The position numbers and the translations under genes are program-made. This document shows, in pieces, positions 24,581 to 32,860 of a stretch of 52,372 nucleotides of DNA (its first letter is position 1; each line of letters opens with the position of its first letter). The notes beneath the pieces are model-generated. The model did no database searches, was not told the DNA's origin, and saw nothing but the letters and a program-made list of their open reading frames with translations. This DNA comes from an uncultured bacterium (GTDB lineage Bacteria > DUMJ01), in NCBI GenBank assembly GCA_937958695.1, contig CALGNK010000026.1:1-52372 (forward strand), in the 5' to 3' direction.

Positions 24581-24675
24581 GATGTAAGATCCCCTAGGAG
24601 GGTATTTTTGATGTCTAGTTCGAAGGTGAAACCATAGGATGTCCAAACTCCTCTCCGAATTTCAGGATCGAAATG

Positions 24676-24704
24676 TTGCTAAACTTTACTTTTTGTGGTA
24701 AAAT
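24676..24704 (+). promoter_or_regulatory. tRNA operon promoter
   Basis: TTGCTA (24676-24681) and TAAAAT (24699-24704) are separated by 17 bases, 12 bases before the first tRNA. The tRNAs and the phoH operon behind them may share this promoter. Confidence 0.6.
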
Positions 24705-24716
24705 CTTTCTAGGCAC

Positions 24717-24813
24717 GGAGAGGTGGCCGAGTAGGTCTAAGGCGGTCGCCTGCTAAGCGATTGGATGTGTTTCAAAGCACATCCCGTGGGTTCGAATCCC
24801 ACCCTCTCCGCCA
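24717..24813 (+). tRNA. tRNA-Ser (GCU)
   Basis: The acceptor stem GGAGAGG (24717-24723) pairs with CCTCTCC (24803-24809), followed by the discriminator G and an encoded CCA. The anticodon GCT lies at 24752-24754 in the loop CTGCTAA. The long variable arm (TGTGTTTCAAAGCACA region) is diagnostic of tRNA-Ser, and the T-loop GTTCGAATC is present. It reads AGC/AGU codons. Confidence 0.95.
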
Positions 24814-24821
24814 TTTTAAGA

Positions 24822-24898
24822 GTGCCTGTAGTTCAGCTGGATAGAACGGTGGACTCCGGATCCACTGGTGGGGAGTTCGAATCTCCCCAGGCACACCA
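24822..24898 (+). tRNA. tRNA-Arg (CCG)
   Basis: The acceptor GTGCCTG (24822-24828) pairs with CAGGCAC (24888-24894), with discriminator A and encoded CCA. The anticodon CCG is at 24856-24858 in loop CTCCGGA, flanked by the stem GTGGA/TCCAC. D-loop and T-loop sequences are standard. It reads CGG codons and is eight bases from tRNA-Ser. Confidence 0.95.
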
Positions 24899-24919
24899 GA
24901 GGAAGAGGTGATCTGATTT

Positions 24920-25885
24920 ATAGAAAGGTATATAGAGTTTGAAGATATTAGGACATTAAAAAATCTACTGGGAAATTTAGATGAGAATTTAGTGCTTCTC
25001 TCTGAAAAAACTAATACAGAGATATTTTTAGTTGAGCAGGGCTTATGTATAAGGGGTAAGGATGAGGATGTAGAGAAGACGGTAGCTATTGTAGAGGATT
25101 TATCTAAAATAGCTAGAAAGGGTCATATGGTAGGTAAAAAAGACATAATTCTTCTACTTGAATATCCCGAGCAAGAATCTGTTAGTATAAGCTCTCTGAG
25201 AGATGATGTTATTCTAGTTACTCCAAGGGGTAAAAGGGTTTTTCCAAAGACTCCAGGACAGAAGAAGTATGTTGACACTATGAGAAACTATGATCTTGTT
25301 TTTGCCATTGGGCCTGCTGGAACCGGCAAGACATATCTTGCTATGGCTATGGCCTTAGTAGCTCTCAAGAATAAGACTGTGGCAAGGATTATACTTACTA
25401 GACCAGCTATTGAAGCAGGGGAAAGACTAGGATTTCTTCCTGGAGATTTGCAGGAGAAGGTAGACCCATATCTTAGACCTCTCTATGATGCCCTTTACGA
25501 TATGTTAGAGGTAGAGAAGATTCAAAAATATATGGAGAGAGGTATTATAGAAGTTGCTCCTCTAGCCTATATGAGGGGAAGGACCCTTAATGATGCCTTT
25601 GTTATCCTTGATGAAGCCCAAAATACTACCCCTGAACAGATGAAGATGTTTCTCACTAGAATGGGATTTGGTTCTAAATATGTTGTAACTGGAGATATAA
25701 CACAGATAGATTTGCCTTCAGATAGAGAATCTGGTCTTATTCAGGCACAAAGAATACTTAAAGATGTAGAAGGTTTAGCTTTTGTATACCTAACTGAGCA
25801 AGACGTTGTAAGACATGATTTAGTCCAAAGGATTATAAAGGCTTATAACATTTATGAATCTAACAATAGAACAAATAGGAGATAA
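24920..25885 (+). CDS. phoH: PhoH-family ATPase
   Basis: A PhoH-like P-loop ATPase, often linked to YbeY and RNA quality control. Walker A is GPAGTGKT, then the region RPAIEAGERLGFLPGDLQEK, Walker B VILDEAQN, and the conserved VTGDITQIDLP. The first standard start is GTG 24992, giving 297 residues without a clear ribosome binding site. Family-like sequence (IERYIEFEDIRTLKNLLG) extends upstream to 24920, just behind GAGGTG (24905-24910), which would restore the usual length near 320, but the codon there is ATA. The start is therefore uncertain. The end overlaps the next gene by 32 bases. Confidence 0.9.
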   Translation: MERYIEFEDIRTLKNLLGNLDENLVLLSEKTNTEIFLVEQGLCIRGKDEDVEKTVAIVEDLSKIARKGHMVGKKDIILLLEYPEQESVSISSLRDDVILVTPRGKRVFPKTPGQKKYVDTMRNYDLVFAIGPAGTGKTYLAMAMALVALKNKTVARIILTRPAIEAGERLGFLPGDLQEKVDPYLRPLYDALYDMLEVEKIQKYMERGIIEVAPLAYMRGRTLNDAFVILDEAQNTTPEQMKMFLTRMGFGSKYVVTGDITQIDLPSDRESGLIQAQRILKDVEGLAFVYLTEQDVVRHDLVQRIIKAYNIYESNNRTNRR

Positions 25886-27959
25886 GTTAGTCTCCTATAT
25901 AAAAGACTTAAATCTCTCTATTCCTCAGTTTTTCTCTAAAATTATAAAGAGTAGAGAAATAATATGGACAGTTGTCTTTCTCTTTTATTTTGGTGTTCTT
26001 ATATCCGATTTCTTACCTGCTGCGGTAAATATAGAAGTAGGTCAGGTTTCTTCTACTGATATTATTTCCCCTAGAACTATAGAATTCATTGATGAAGAGA
26101 GGACAGAACAGCTTAGGGAGCAGGCGGTCAAAGAGGTAAAACCTGTTTATGAGTTAGATACGCTAGTAGAACTCCAAGCCATAGATGAAATTACTCGTTT
26201 CTTTAATACCTTAGAAAGAGCCCAAGTAAAAAATTTCGTTGAGCTAAAGAAGGTTCTACCTATAAAACTAACCGATGATGTAGTTAAGATTCTCTTCTCT
26301 CTTAGACAGGATCAGATACGTAGATTGAGAAATTATGTTATTCAAACAGTTAGAGATATTCTATATAAGGGTATCTCCCCGCAGAATCTTGGTATAGTAG
26401 TTCAGCTTATAGAAGATGAAGTTGCAAAGTTAGCAGTCCCTCAGGAGTTAAAAGATATTCTCGTTGTACTATCAAAATATTTTATTAGACCAAATTTATT
26501 CCTTAATGTTGAAGAGACATTGAAGCGTCAAAATGAAGCTAAGAACTCTGTTCAACCTATAAAATATAGAATTTTAAAGGGACAGATTATTGTTCGTAGG
26601 GGAGATATTATAACTAGGGAGCATATGAAGTATCTAGATGCCTTAGGTCTTACTAAGAGTCAACCTAATATCCTTGGTATTATTGGTCTTGGTGTAATTA
26701 TATTTCTCAGTGAATTAGTTATTGTGGAATTTATAAGGAATTATCTTCCAAATATACATGACAACGTCCCCTTAAACTGGTTGGTTGCTATCATTTTAAT
26801 TATTGGTCTTGTCCTTGTTAAAGGCTTCTCTCTCTTATCGATCTATCTAGTACCTCTAGCAACGTTGACGCTACTGTCCACCGTCTTATTAGACTATAGA
26901 CTATCCATAATCATTTTAGTCTTTTCTGGTATACTACCCAATATCTCTAATCCGGATGTCTTGAGATTCTATCTACCTCTTTTTGTAGGTTCTATGGTAG
27001 GGGTTTTAGCCACCAAAGATATTACTCAGAGAGGGGATCTAACAAGGGCAGGGATTTTTATATCTCTAACCCAGGTGGTTGGGGTAGGGGCTATCTCGTT
27101 GATAGGATATGGAGATCTAAGAAGTGTTATATTAAACATCTTCTATGCTTTAGGCTCTGGTTTGTTGTCGTCTATCTTAGCTATTGGATTAATGCCATAT
27201 CTTGAGCATCTATTCCAGATTTTAACCCCAATTAGACTTACAGAACTGATAAATTTTAGTCAGCCATTATTGAAAAGACTCATGTTAGAAGCCCCTGGGA
27301 CTTATCATCATTCCATTCTTATAGGCAACTTAGCAGAATCAGCAGGAGAAGCTTTGGGAGCTAATCTTCCTCTTATTAGGGCTGGTTCTTACTATCATGA
27401 TGTTGGTAAGATAAGAAGACCTTATTTCTTTATAGAGAATCAATTGGGCCAAGAAAATTTACATGATAAATTACCTCCTAGTCTTAGTAGACTTATTATA
27501 ATACAGCATGTAGATGATGGAGTAATGCTGGCTAAACAGTATAGGATTCCAGAGCAGATAATAGACTTTATAAGAGAACACCACGGAACATCCTTAGTGT
27601 CTTATTTCTATCATAAGGCGTTAAGAGAGAGTCCTAATGACGTAAAAGAAGAGGATTATAGGTATAAAGGCCCAAAGCCTAGGAGCAAGGAGACTGCTAT
27701 AGTTATGTTAGCGGATGCTGTGGAAGCTGCTGTTAGATCATTAGAACGTCCTACCCCTCAGAAGATAGAAGATGTTGTTAGGAGTATAATAGAAGAGCGT
27801 TTAAAGGATGGCCAATTGGAAGAGAGTCCTCTTACCCTTAGAGATTTAAATATTATAGCGGGCTCATTTATTAAGGTCTTAAATGGACTTTTCCATCCTA
27901 GGATAGAGTATCCAGAGATACAGAGGGAGGCTAAAACTATTGTCTCTAGAGGTGGCTAA
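25854..27959 (+). CDS. pgpH: PgpH-type cyclic-di-AMP phosphodiesterase (7TM-HD)
   Basis: A 701-residue membrane enzyme that hydrolyses cyclic di-AMP. A first helix (about residues 35-55) is followed by a long extracytoplasmic 7TMR-HDED domain (to about 280), about seven membrane helices (280-475), and a cytoplasmic HD domain with the metal-binding set H (GTYHHSILIGNLAE), HD (AGSYYHDVGKIRRPYFF) and further His in IREHHG. The ATG at 25854 lies inside the phoH end in another frame, implying coupled translation. The phoH-pgpH-ybeY-dgkA order is conserved in many bacteria. Confidence 0.93.
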   Translation: MNLTIEQIGDKLVSYIKDLNLSIPQFFSKIIKSREIIWTVVFLFYFGVLISDFLPAAVNIEVGQVSSTDIISPRTIEFIDEERTEQLREQAVKEVKPVYELDTLVELQAIDEITRFFNTLERAQVKNFVELKKVLPIKLTDDVVKILFSLRQDQIRRLRNYVIQTVRDILYKGISPQNLGIVVQLIEDEVAKLAVPQELKDILVVLSKYFIRPNLFLNVEETLKRQNEAKNSVQPIKYRILKGQIIVRRGDIITREHMKYLDALGLTKSQPNILGIIGLGVIIFLSELVIVEFIRNYLPNIHDNVPLNWLVAIILIIGLVLVKGFSLLSIYLVPLATLTLLSTVLLDYRLSIIILVFSGILPNISNPDVLRFYLPLFVGSMVGVLATKDITQRGDLTRAGIFISLTQVVGVGAISLIGYGDLRSVILNIFYALGSGLLSSILAIGLMPYLEHLFQILTPIRLTELINFSQPLLKRLMLEAPGTYHHSILIGNLAESAGEALGANLPLIRAGSYYHDVGKIRRPYFFIENQLGQENLHDKLPPSLSRLIIIQHVDDGVMLAKQYRIPEQIIDFIREHHGTSLVSYFYHKALRESPNDVKEEDYRYKGPKPRSKETAIVMLADAVEAAVRSLERPTPQKIEDVVRSIIEERLKDGQLEESPLTLRDLNIIAGSFIKVLNGLFHPRIEYPEIQREAKTIVSRGG

Positions 27960-28347
27960 TATTCACCCAAATATTAAGGTTAATAGAAGCGAATTAAAAA
28001 GATTTATTAGGGATAAGCTTAAAGAGCTTAAAGTTAATATTAGGGGAAAAGATATAAATATAGTACTGGCCGATGACGAATACATTAGAAAACTTAACAG
28101 AGATTATAGAGGTATAGATTCTCCAACTGATGTCCTTAGCTTTTCTATGGATGAAGATGATATCTTGGGGGATATTTATATCTCTCTTGATACCGCTCTT
28201 AAACAGGCTAAAGAACAAGGATGGGATTTAGAGAGGGAGATAAAATTCTTGGCTGTGCATGGTTTATTACATCTTTTGGGTTATAGCGACGAAGATGAGG
28301 AAGGCTACAATAGGATGATGGAACTTACTGAAAGGCTCTTGGGTTAG
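27940..28347 (+). CDS. ybeY: Endoribonuclease YbeY
   Basis: A 135-residue YbeY protein, a metal-dependent RNase of 16S rRNA maturation and ribosome quality control. DYRGIDSPTDVLSFSM and the metal site HGLLHLLGYSDEDEE are evident. The usual ligand motif is H-x3-H-x5-H; here two His are present but the third position (normally GYDH) reads GYSD, an Asp or Ser in place of His. TTG 27940 is the likely start, nine bases after GGGAGG (27925-27930), overlapping the pgpH end by 20 bases. Confidence 0.9.
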   Translation: MSLEVANIHPNIKVNRSELKRFIRDKLKELKVNIRGKDINIVLADDEYIRKLNRDYRGIDSPTDVLSFSMDEDDILGDIYISLDTALKQAKEQGWDLEREIKFLAVHGLLHLLGYSDEDEEGYNRMMELTERLLG

Positions 28348-28350
28348 ATT

Positions 28351-29052
28351 ATGTCTAAAAAAAGGTCTTTTACAGAGAGCGTTGACTTAGCTATACAGGG
28401 AATTATATCTGCATTTAAGAGTGAGAGAAACTTTAAGTTAGACCTCCTTTTTGCTGGGATTGTTATACTATGCGGAATAGTACTGAATCTTACTAGATTA
28501 GAATTAGCTATACTGTTTTTTGTTATAACCTTAGTTCTTTTTACAGAGCTATTTAATACAGCTATTGAGAAGTTGTTAGATGTAGTAAATGATAAATTTG
28601 ATCCTAAGATAAAGTTTGTAAAAGATGTATCAGCTGGTGCCGTCTTAGTAACAGTTATAGCATCTATAGTTATAGGATATCTTGTATTCTATCCTCATCT
28701 AGATTTTCCATTTAGGCTTACTATTAGGACCCTGAGGTCTATTCCCTATCACTTAATTGTAGGAGGGATTATCTTAGTAATAATAGCGGTTATAATAATC
28801 AAAAGTCTTGTGGGTGATAGATTCCTTAGAGGCGGAATAGTCAGTGGGCACTCTGCAGTAGCCTTTAGCTTAGCTATAGCTATAATCTATCTCTCAAACT
28901 CTTTAATAATAAGTATATTAGGGATTATTCTCGCATTAATGGTAGCTCAAAGTAGAGTAGAAGGCAAGATACACTCTCTAAGAGAAGTAATATTTGGTTC
29001 TTTTTTAGGTATAATAGTAATGCTGACAATATTTAAACTGCTACTTAGGTAG
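28351..29052 (+). CDS. Fusion of DgkA-type lipid kinase and PAP2-type phosphatase
   Basis: A 233-residue membrane protein with two domains. Residues 1 to about 115 are a diacylglycerol/undecaprenol kinase: FTESVDLAIQGI, the catalytic ELFNTAIEKLLD, and KDVSAGAVLV. Residues 130-233 are a PAP2-like phosphatase: VSGHSAVAFSLA supplies the SGH motif and SRVEGKIHSLRE supplies the S-R-x5-H motif, with Glu where most members have Asp. The pair would make and remove the phosphate on undecaprenol or a related lipid, supporting envelope synthesis. It starts three bases after the ybeY stop codon. Confidence 0.85.
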   Translation: MSKKRSFTESVDLAIQGIISAFKSERNFKLDLLFAGIVILCGIVLNLTRLELAILFFVITLVLFTELFNTAIEKLLDVVNDKFDPKIKFVKDVSAGAVLVTVIASIVIGYLVFYPHLDFPFRLTIRTLRSIPYHLIVGGIILVIIAVIIIKSLVGDRFLRGGIVSGHSAVAFSLAIAIIYLSNSLIISILGIILALMVAQSRVEGKIHSLREVIFGSFLGIIVMLTIFKLLLR

Positions 29053-29066
29053 GAGGGAGCGACTCT

Positions 29067-30371
29067 TTGGAAGGTGGTAGTTTCTGGCTTGACTATATTT
29101 TGGTATTCCTATTTCTTTTTCTATCTGCTTATTTTATGAGTTCTGAGACTGCAATAACAGCGGTAAGCAAGGTAAGGCTTAGACAGTTAGAGAACGAAGG
29201 AGATGAGAGAGCCAAAAAGTTGAATAGATTACTTAAGGATTCTACTAGGCTACTCTCTACTATTCTTTTAGGGAATAATATAGCCCAAAATGCTTTGACT
29301 GCTATCCTTACCGCTGTGTCTTTTAGATGGCTAAGTACTTTAAATCTAAATCCGGGATGGTCCATTCCTATCTCTACTATTCTTTCTACATTTCTTATAC
29401 TCATCTTTGCTGAGGTAACCCCAAAATCTTATGCCTTTCAGAGAGCAGAAAAGATTGCTCTTTTCACAGCTAAGCCTCTTGCTTTTATTCATAAGATCTT
29501 TTCTCCTTTAGCTATAACTATGACTACTATAGCTAACTTAATATTAAAGCTCTTTGGTTTAGAGTTAGTAAATCCGGAGCCATTTGTAACCGAAGAGGAG
29601 ATAAAGACTCTGGTAGATATAGGTGAAGAAGAGGGGATAATAGAAGAAGAGGAAAGAGAGATCATAGAGGGAGTATTTGAATTCTCTGAGACACTAGCAA
29701 GAGAAGTAATGGTACCTAGGGTTGACATTGTTGCATTAGAGGTAAACTCGACCTTTGAAGAGGCTATAGATACCATTACTATGAGCGGGCACTCTAGGAT
29801 CCCAATATATGAAGAGACTATAGATAATATAGTTGGTATTATATATGCTAAAGACCTACTTAAATATTTTGGTCTAAAGAATCCTCCCTCCTTAAATTCT
29901 ATTATGAGGGCTCCTTACTATGTTCCAGAGACCAAACCTATAGATGAACTTTTTAGAGAAATGAGATCTCAAAAGATTCATATGGCAATCATAATAGATG
30001 AGTACGGTGGCACTGCAGGATTAGTAACTATAGAAGATATACTTGAGGAACTGGTTGGAGAGATAATGGATGAGTATGACATAAACGAAGAAGCAATGGT
30101 TAGAGAATTATCTTCAGATGAGATTATTGTTGATGGTAGGATGAATCTTGAGGAGCTAAATGAGATACTTGGGATAGAACTTCCAGCTGAAGAGACCGAT
30201 ACTATAGCTGGTTTTGTGTACGACCACATAAGTCATATCCCCAAACCTGGGGAAGAGTTTGAATATGATGGGGTCTTGATTAAGGTTGAAGAGGTTAGGG
30301 GTAGAAGGATTACAAAATTAAGAATTAAGAAGGTGCATAGAGAAAAAGATGAACGAGAAGAAGATGATTGA
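29067..30371 (+). CDS. CNNM/CorC-type transporter (hemolysin-like, DUF21 and CBS domains)
   Basis: A 434-residue protein with an N-terminal DUF21 membrane domain (about 1-190, with SSETAITAVSKVRLRQL), two CBS domains (about 205-330: VMVPRVDIVALE, GHSRIPIYEE, KIHMAIIIDEYGGTAGLVTIEDILEELVGEI), and a C-terminal CorC_HlyC domain (to about 420). The family is associated with magnesium or cobalt efflux. The start is TTG 29067 after AGGAGGG at 29051-29057. It overlaps the cdd start by 23 bases. Confidence 0.92.
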   Translation: MEGGSFWLDYILVFLFLFLSAYFMSSETAITAVSKVRLRQLENEGDERAKKLNRLLKDSTRLLSTILLGNNIAQNALTAILTAVSFRWLSTLNLNPGWSIPISTILSTFLILIFAEVTPKSYAFQRAEKIALFTAKPLAFIHKIFSPLAITMTTIANLILKLFGLELVNPEPFVTEEEIKTLVDIGEEEGIIEEEEREIIEGVFEFSETLAREVMVPRVDIVALEVNSTFEEAIDTITMSGHSRIPIYEETIDNIVGIIYAKDLLKYFGLKNPPSLNSIMRAPYYVPETKPIDELFREMRSQKIHMAIIIDEYGGTAGLVTIEDILEELVGEIMDEYDINEEAMVRELSSDEIIVDGRMNLEELNEILGIELPAEETDTIAGFVYDHISHIPKPGEEFEYDGVLIKVEEVRGRRITKLRIKKVHREKDEREEDD

Positions 30372-30744
30372 TATCGCTAAAGAAGTTCTAGAAAATGCTT
30401 ATGCTCCATATTCAAAATATAGGGTAGGTGCGGTTGTAAAAACCTCTTCTGGTAAACTTTATACAGGCTGTAATATTGAGAATATGTCTTTTGGTCTTAC
30501 CGTATGTGCAGAAAGGGTAGCAATCTTTAAGGCTGTATCAGATGGGGAAAAGAGTATTACCAAGGTGGTGATTGTTTCAGACGGTGATTCTACCCCTATC
30601 CCTTGTGGTGCTTGCCTTCAAGTTATGAGTGAATTCTCTGATGAGAATTTAGAGATTATAGTCTCTTCTAGAGATAGTAAATTGGAGAAGTTTAGGTTGA
30701 TAGACCTTTTGCCAAGACCTTTTAAACTCTGTAAAGAGGGGTGA
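30349..30744 (+). CDS. cdd: Cytidine deaminase
   Basis: A 131-residue zinc enzyme that deaminates cytidine and deoxycytidine in pyrimidine salvage. The zinc and catalytic site is complete: C-A-E in GLTVCAERVAIF, and P-C-G-A-C in STPIPCGACLQVM. The substrate motifs YAPYSKYRVGA and TGCNIENMSFG are present. The length suits the homotetrameric class. It is embedded in the phoH operon, where cdd is also found in many other bacteria. Confidence 0.96.
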   Translation: MNEKKMIDIAKEVLENAYAPYSKYRVGAVVKTSSGKLYTGCNIENMSFGLTVCAERVAIFKAVSDGEKSITKVVIVSDGDSTPIPCGACLQVMSEFSDENLEIIVSSRDSKLEKFRLIDLLPRPFKLCKEG

Positions 30745-30748
30745 GAGT

Positions 30749-32089
30749 ATGCTTTATCAATTTCCAAAAGGCTTTATCTGGGGATGTGCTACTGCTTCTT
30801 ATCAGATAGAGGGTGCTTTTGACGAAGATGGTAAGGGCCCCTCTATCTGGGACGTATTTACCCATACTCCCGGTAACATTGTAGATGGTTCTAACGGTGA
30901 TATTGCTTGTGATCATTACCATAGATACAGTGAAGATGTAGAACTTATGAAAAATCTTAATCTTAAGGCTTATAGATTTTCTATATCATGGCCTAGGATA
31001 ATCCCAGAAGGGAAGGGTAGTGTAAATAAGAAGGGTTTGGACTTCTATAAGAGATTAGTAGATGCTCTTAATTCTGCAGGTATTACTCCATTTGCTACCA
31101 TATACCATTGGGATTTACCTCAGGCTCTAGAGGAAAAAGGAGGATGGGGTAATCTCGATACGAGTAGATATTTTGCCGATTATTCCTACACATTATTTAA
31201 AGAGCTAGGTGAATCTATCCCCTACTGGATTACCCTCAATGAGCCAGCTGTATTCACCTATCTAGGATATGGTATTGGGATTCATGCCCCAGGAAAGAAA
31301 GATTTTGGTTTGGCTATGAAAGCTACATATTCGGCGCTTCTTGCTCATGGTCTATCAGTTGAGGCCTATAGAGATCTAGGTATTAAGGGACAGATTGGTA
31401 TAACATTAAACCTTACTCCAATGCATCCAGCTTCCAATAAGGAAGAAGATTTCCTTTCTGCTAGAAAAATGGATCTTATGTGGAATAGATGGTTCTTAGA
31501 TCCAGTATTAAAAGGCTCCTTCCCCAAGGAATTTATAGAACTTCTAGATAAGAATAAGATCCCCTTTAATGTAGATTCAGAACATATGAGGAAGATAGCC
31601 TCAAAGATAGACTTCCTTGGAGTGAATTATTATACGAGAAATATCATTGTTTATGACCCTGAAGTTCCTCTTATTAATGCACGCAGTATAGAACCAACGA
31701 CTAATAAGACAGAGATGAATTGGGAGATATATCCTGAGGGATTATACGAACTTCTGACATCTATAAAGAAAGATTATGGAGATGTTCCTCTTTATATAAC
31801 AGAAAACGGTGCTGCCTTTAAAGATGAGCTAATCAATGATAGAGTAGAAGATCCAGATAGAGAAGATTATCTAAGGAAGCATTTTTATCAGGCTTATAGA
31901 GCTATCAAAGATGGAATAAATCTGAAAGGTTATTTCGTATGGTCTCTTATGGATAACTTTGAATGGGCTTATGGTTATACCAAGAGATTCGGCATAGTTT
32001 ATGTGGATTATCCAACGCAAAGAAGGATTATAAAGAGAAGTGGATATTACTATAGAAAGGTTATAGAAGAAAATGGGGTAGAGCTTTAA
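30749..32089 (+). CDS. bglA: GH1 beta-glucosidase
   Basis: A 446-residue family 1 glycosidase. The N-terminus FPKGFIWGCATASYQIEGA is classic; the acid/base Glu is E165 in TLNEP and the nucleophile Glu is E352 in ITENG. There is no signal peptide, so it acts on imported beta-linked disaccharides such as cellobiose. It follows cdd by four bases at the end of the phoH operon, an unusual place for a sugar hydrolase. A hairpin across its stop codon separates it from convergent fabI. Confidence 0.96.
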   Translation: MLYQFPKGFIWGCATASYQIEGAFDEDGKGPSIWDVFTHTPGNIVDGSNGDIACDHYHRYSEDVELMKNLNLKAYRFSISWPRIIPEGKGSVNKKGLDFYKRLVDALNSAGITPFATIYHWDLPQALEEKGGWGNLDTSRYFADYSYTLFKELGESIPYWITLNEPAVFTYLGYGIGIHAPGKKDFGLAMKATYSALLAHGLSVEAYRDLGIKGQIGITLNLTPMHPASNKEEDFLSARKMDLMWNRWFLDPVLKGSFPKEFIELLDKNKIPFNVDSEHMRKIASKIDFLGVNYYTRNIIVYDPEVPLINARSIEPTTNKTEMNWEIYPEGLYELLTSIKKDYGDVPLYITENGAAFKDELINDRVEDPDREDYLRKHFYQAYRAIKDGINLKGYFVWSLMDNFEWAYGYTKRFGIVYVDYPTQRRIIKRSGYYYRKVIEENGVEL

Positions 32090-32096
32090 ACTCTAC
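32078..32096. terminator. Hairpin spanning the bglA and fabI stop codons
   Basis: GTAGAG (32078-32083) and CTCTAC (32091-32096) form a stem with a seven-base loop across both convergent stop codons. There is no strong T-tract, so termination is only likely. Confidence 0.4.
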
Positions 32097-32860
32097 ATTC
32101 CCATTATGTTATAACCAGCGTCTACATATATAGTCTCTCCTGTTATACCTGAGCTAAGTTCACTTAGTAAAAAGACTGCAGTATCTCCAACTTCTCTGTG
32201 TTCTACATTCCTCTTAAGGGGAGATCTTTCTCTATGAAGTTGTAACATATCTACAAATCCAGATATTCCTCTAGCTGCTAGAGTACTTAGTGGCCCAGGT
32301 GAAATTGCATTTACCCTTATATTATCTTTTCCTAAATCGTATGCCAGATATCTTACACTAGATTCTAATGCTGATTTGGCTACACCCATCACATTATAGT
32401 TTGGTATTACCTTCTCTGATCCATAGTATGTTAGTGTAATTATAGAGCCACCTGGATTTATGATCTCTCTAAATATCCTACTCATGGCTAAAAAAGAATA
32501 AACGCTTATTTCTAGCGCAATCCTAAAAGCCTCTCTACCAGTCTCGATAAATGGAGATTTTAGTGCTTCAGTAGGGGCATATGCTATAGAGTGAACTAGT
32601 CCGTCGATTTTACCTATCCCCTTTTCTATTATCTCTCTTGCTTCTTCGATCCTCTCATCACTATTAACATCGCACTCCAATATTAGTGGCTTCGGAGATA
32701 AACCTTCTATGAGCTCTTCTAAATTCTCCTTAAATCTCTCATTTTGATAACCTAATATAACTTCTCCTCCATATTTCATTATCGATTGGGCTATAGCCCA
32801 GGCTATACTCTTTCTATTAGCAACATTAAATATTGCTACCTTCTTCCCTGTTAGTATCAT
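32093..32860 (-). CDS. fabI: Enoyl-[acyl-carrier-protein] reductase, FabI type
   Basis: A 255-residue short-chain reductase that completes each fatty-acid elongation cycle. FabI features are FNVANRKSIAWAIA at the cofactor site, the catalytic Y-x6-K in YNVMGVAKSALE, and the late motif SGITGETIYVDAGYNIMG. It lacks the GxxxGxG pattern of ordinary FabG-type reductases, supporting FabI. It is last in the NUDIX-EndoQ-Xer-FabI operon and overlaps the Xer gene by four bases. Confidence 0.93.
   Translation of the reverse strand: MILTGKKVAIFNVANRKSIAWAIAQSIMKYGGEVILGYQNERFKENLEELIEGLSPKPLILECDVNSDERIEEAREIIEKGIGKIDGLVHSIAYAPTEALKSPFIETGREAFRIALEISVYSFLAMSRIFREIINPGGSIITLTYYGSEKVIPNYNVMGVAKSALESSVRYLAYDLGKDNIRVNAISPGPLSTLAARGISGFVDMLQLHRERSPLKRNVEHREVGDTAVFLLSELSSGITGETIYVDAGYNIMGM

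Noticed and set aside
24650-24657. Eight bases identical to the tRNA-Ser 3' end, resembling an attachment-site duplication
   Set aside because: Too short to separate from chance, no integrase is adjacent, and the spot coincides with the degraded end of element copy 2.
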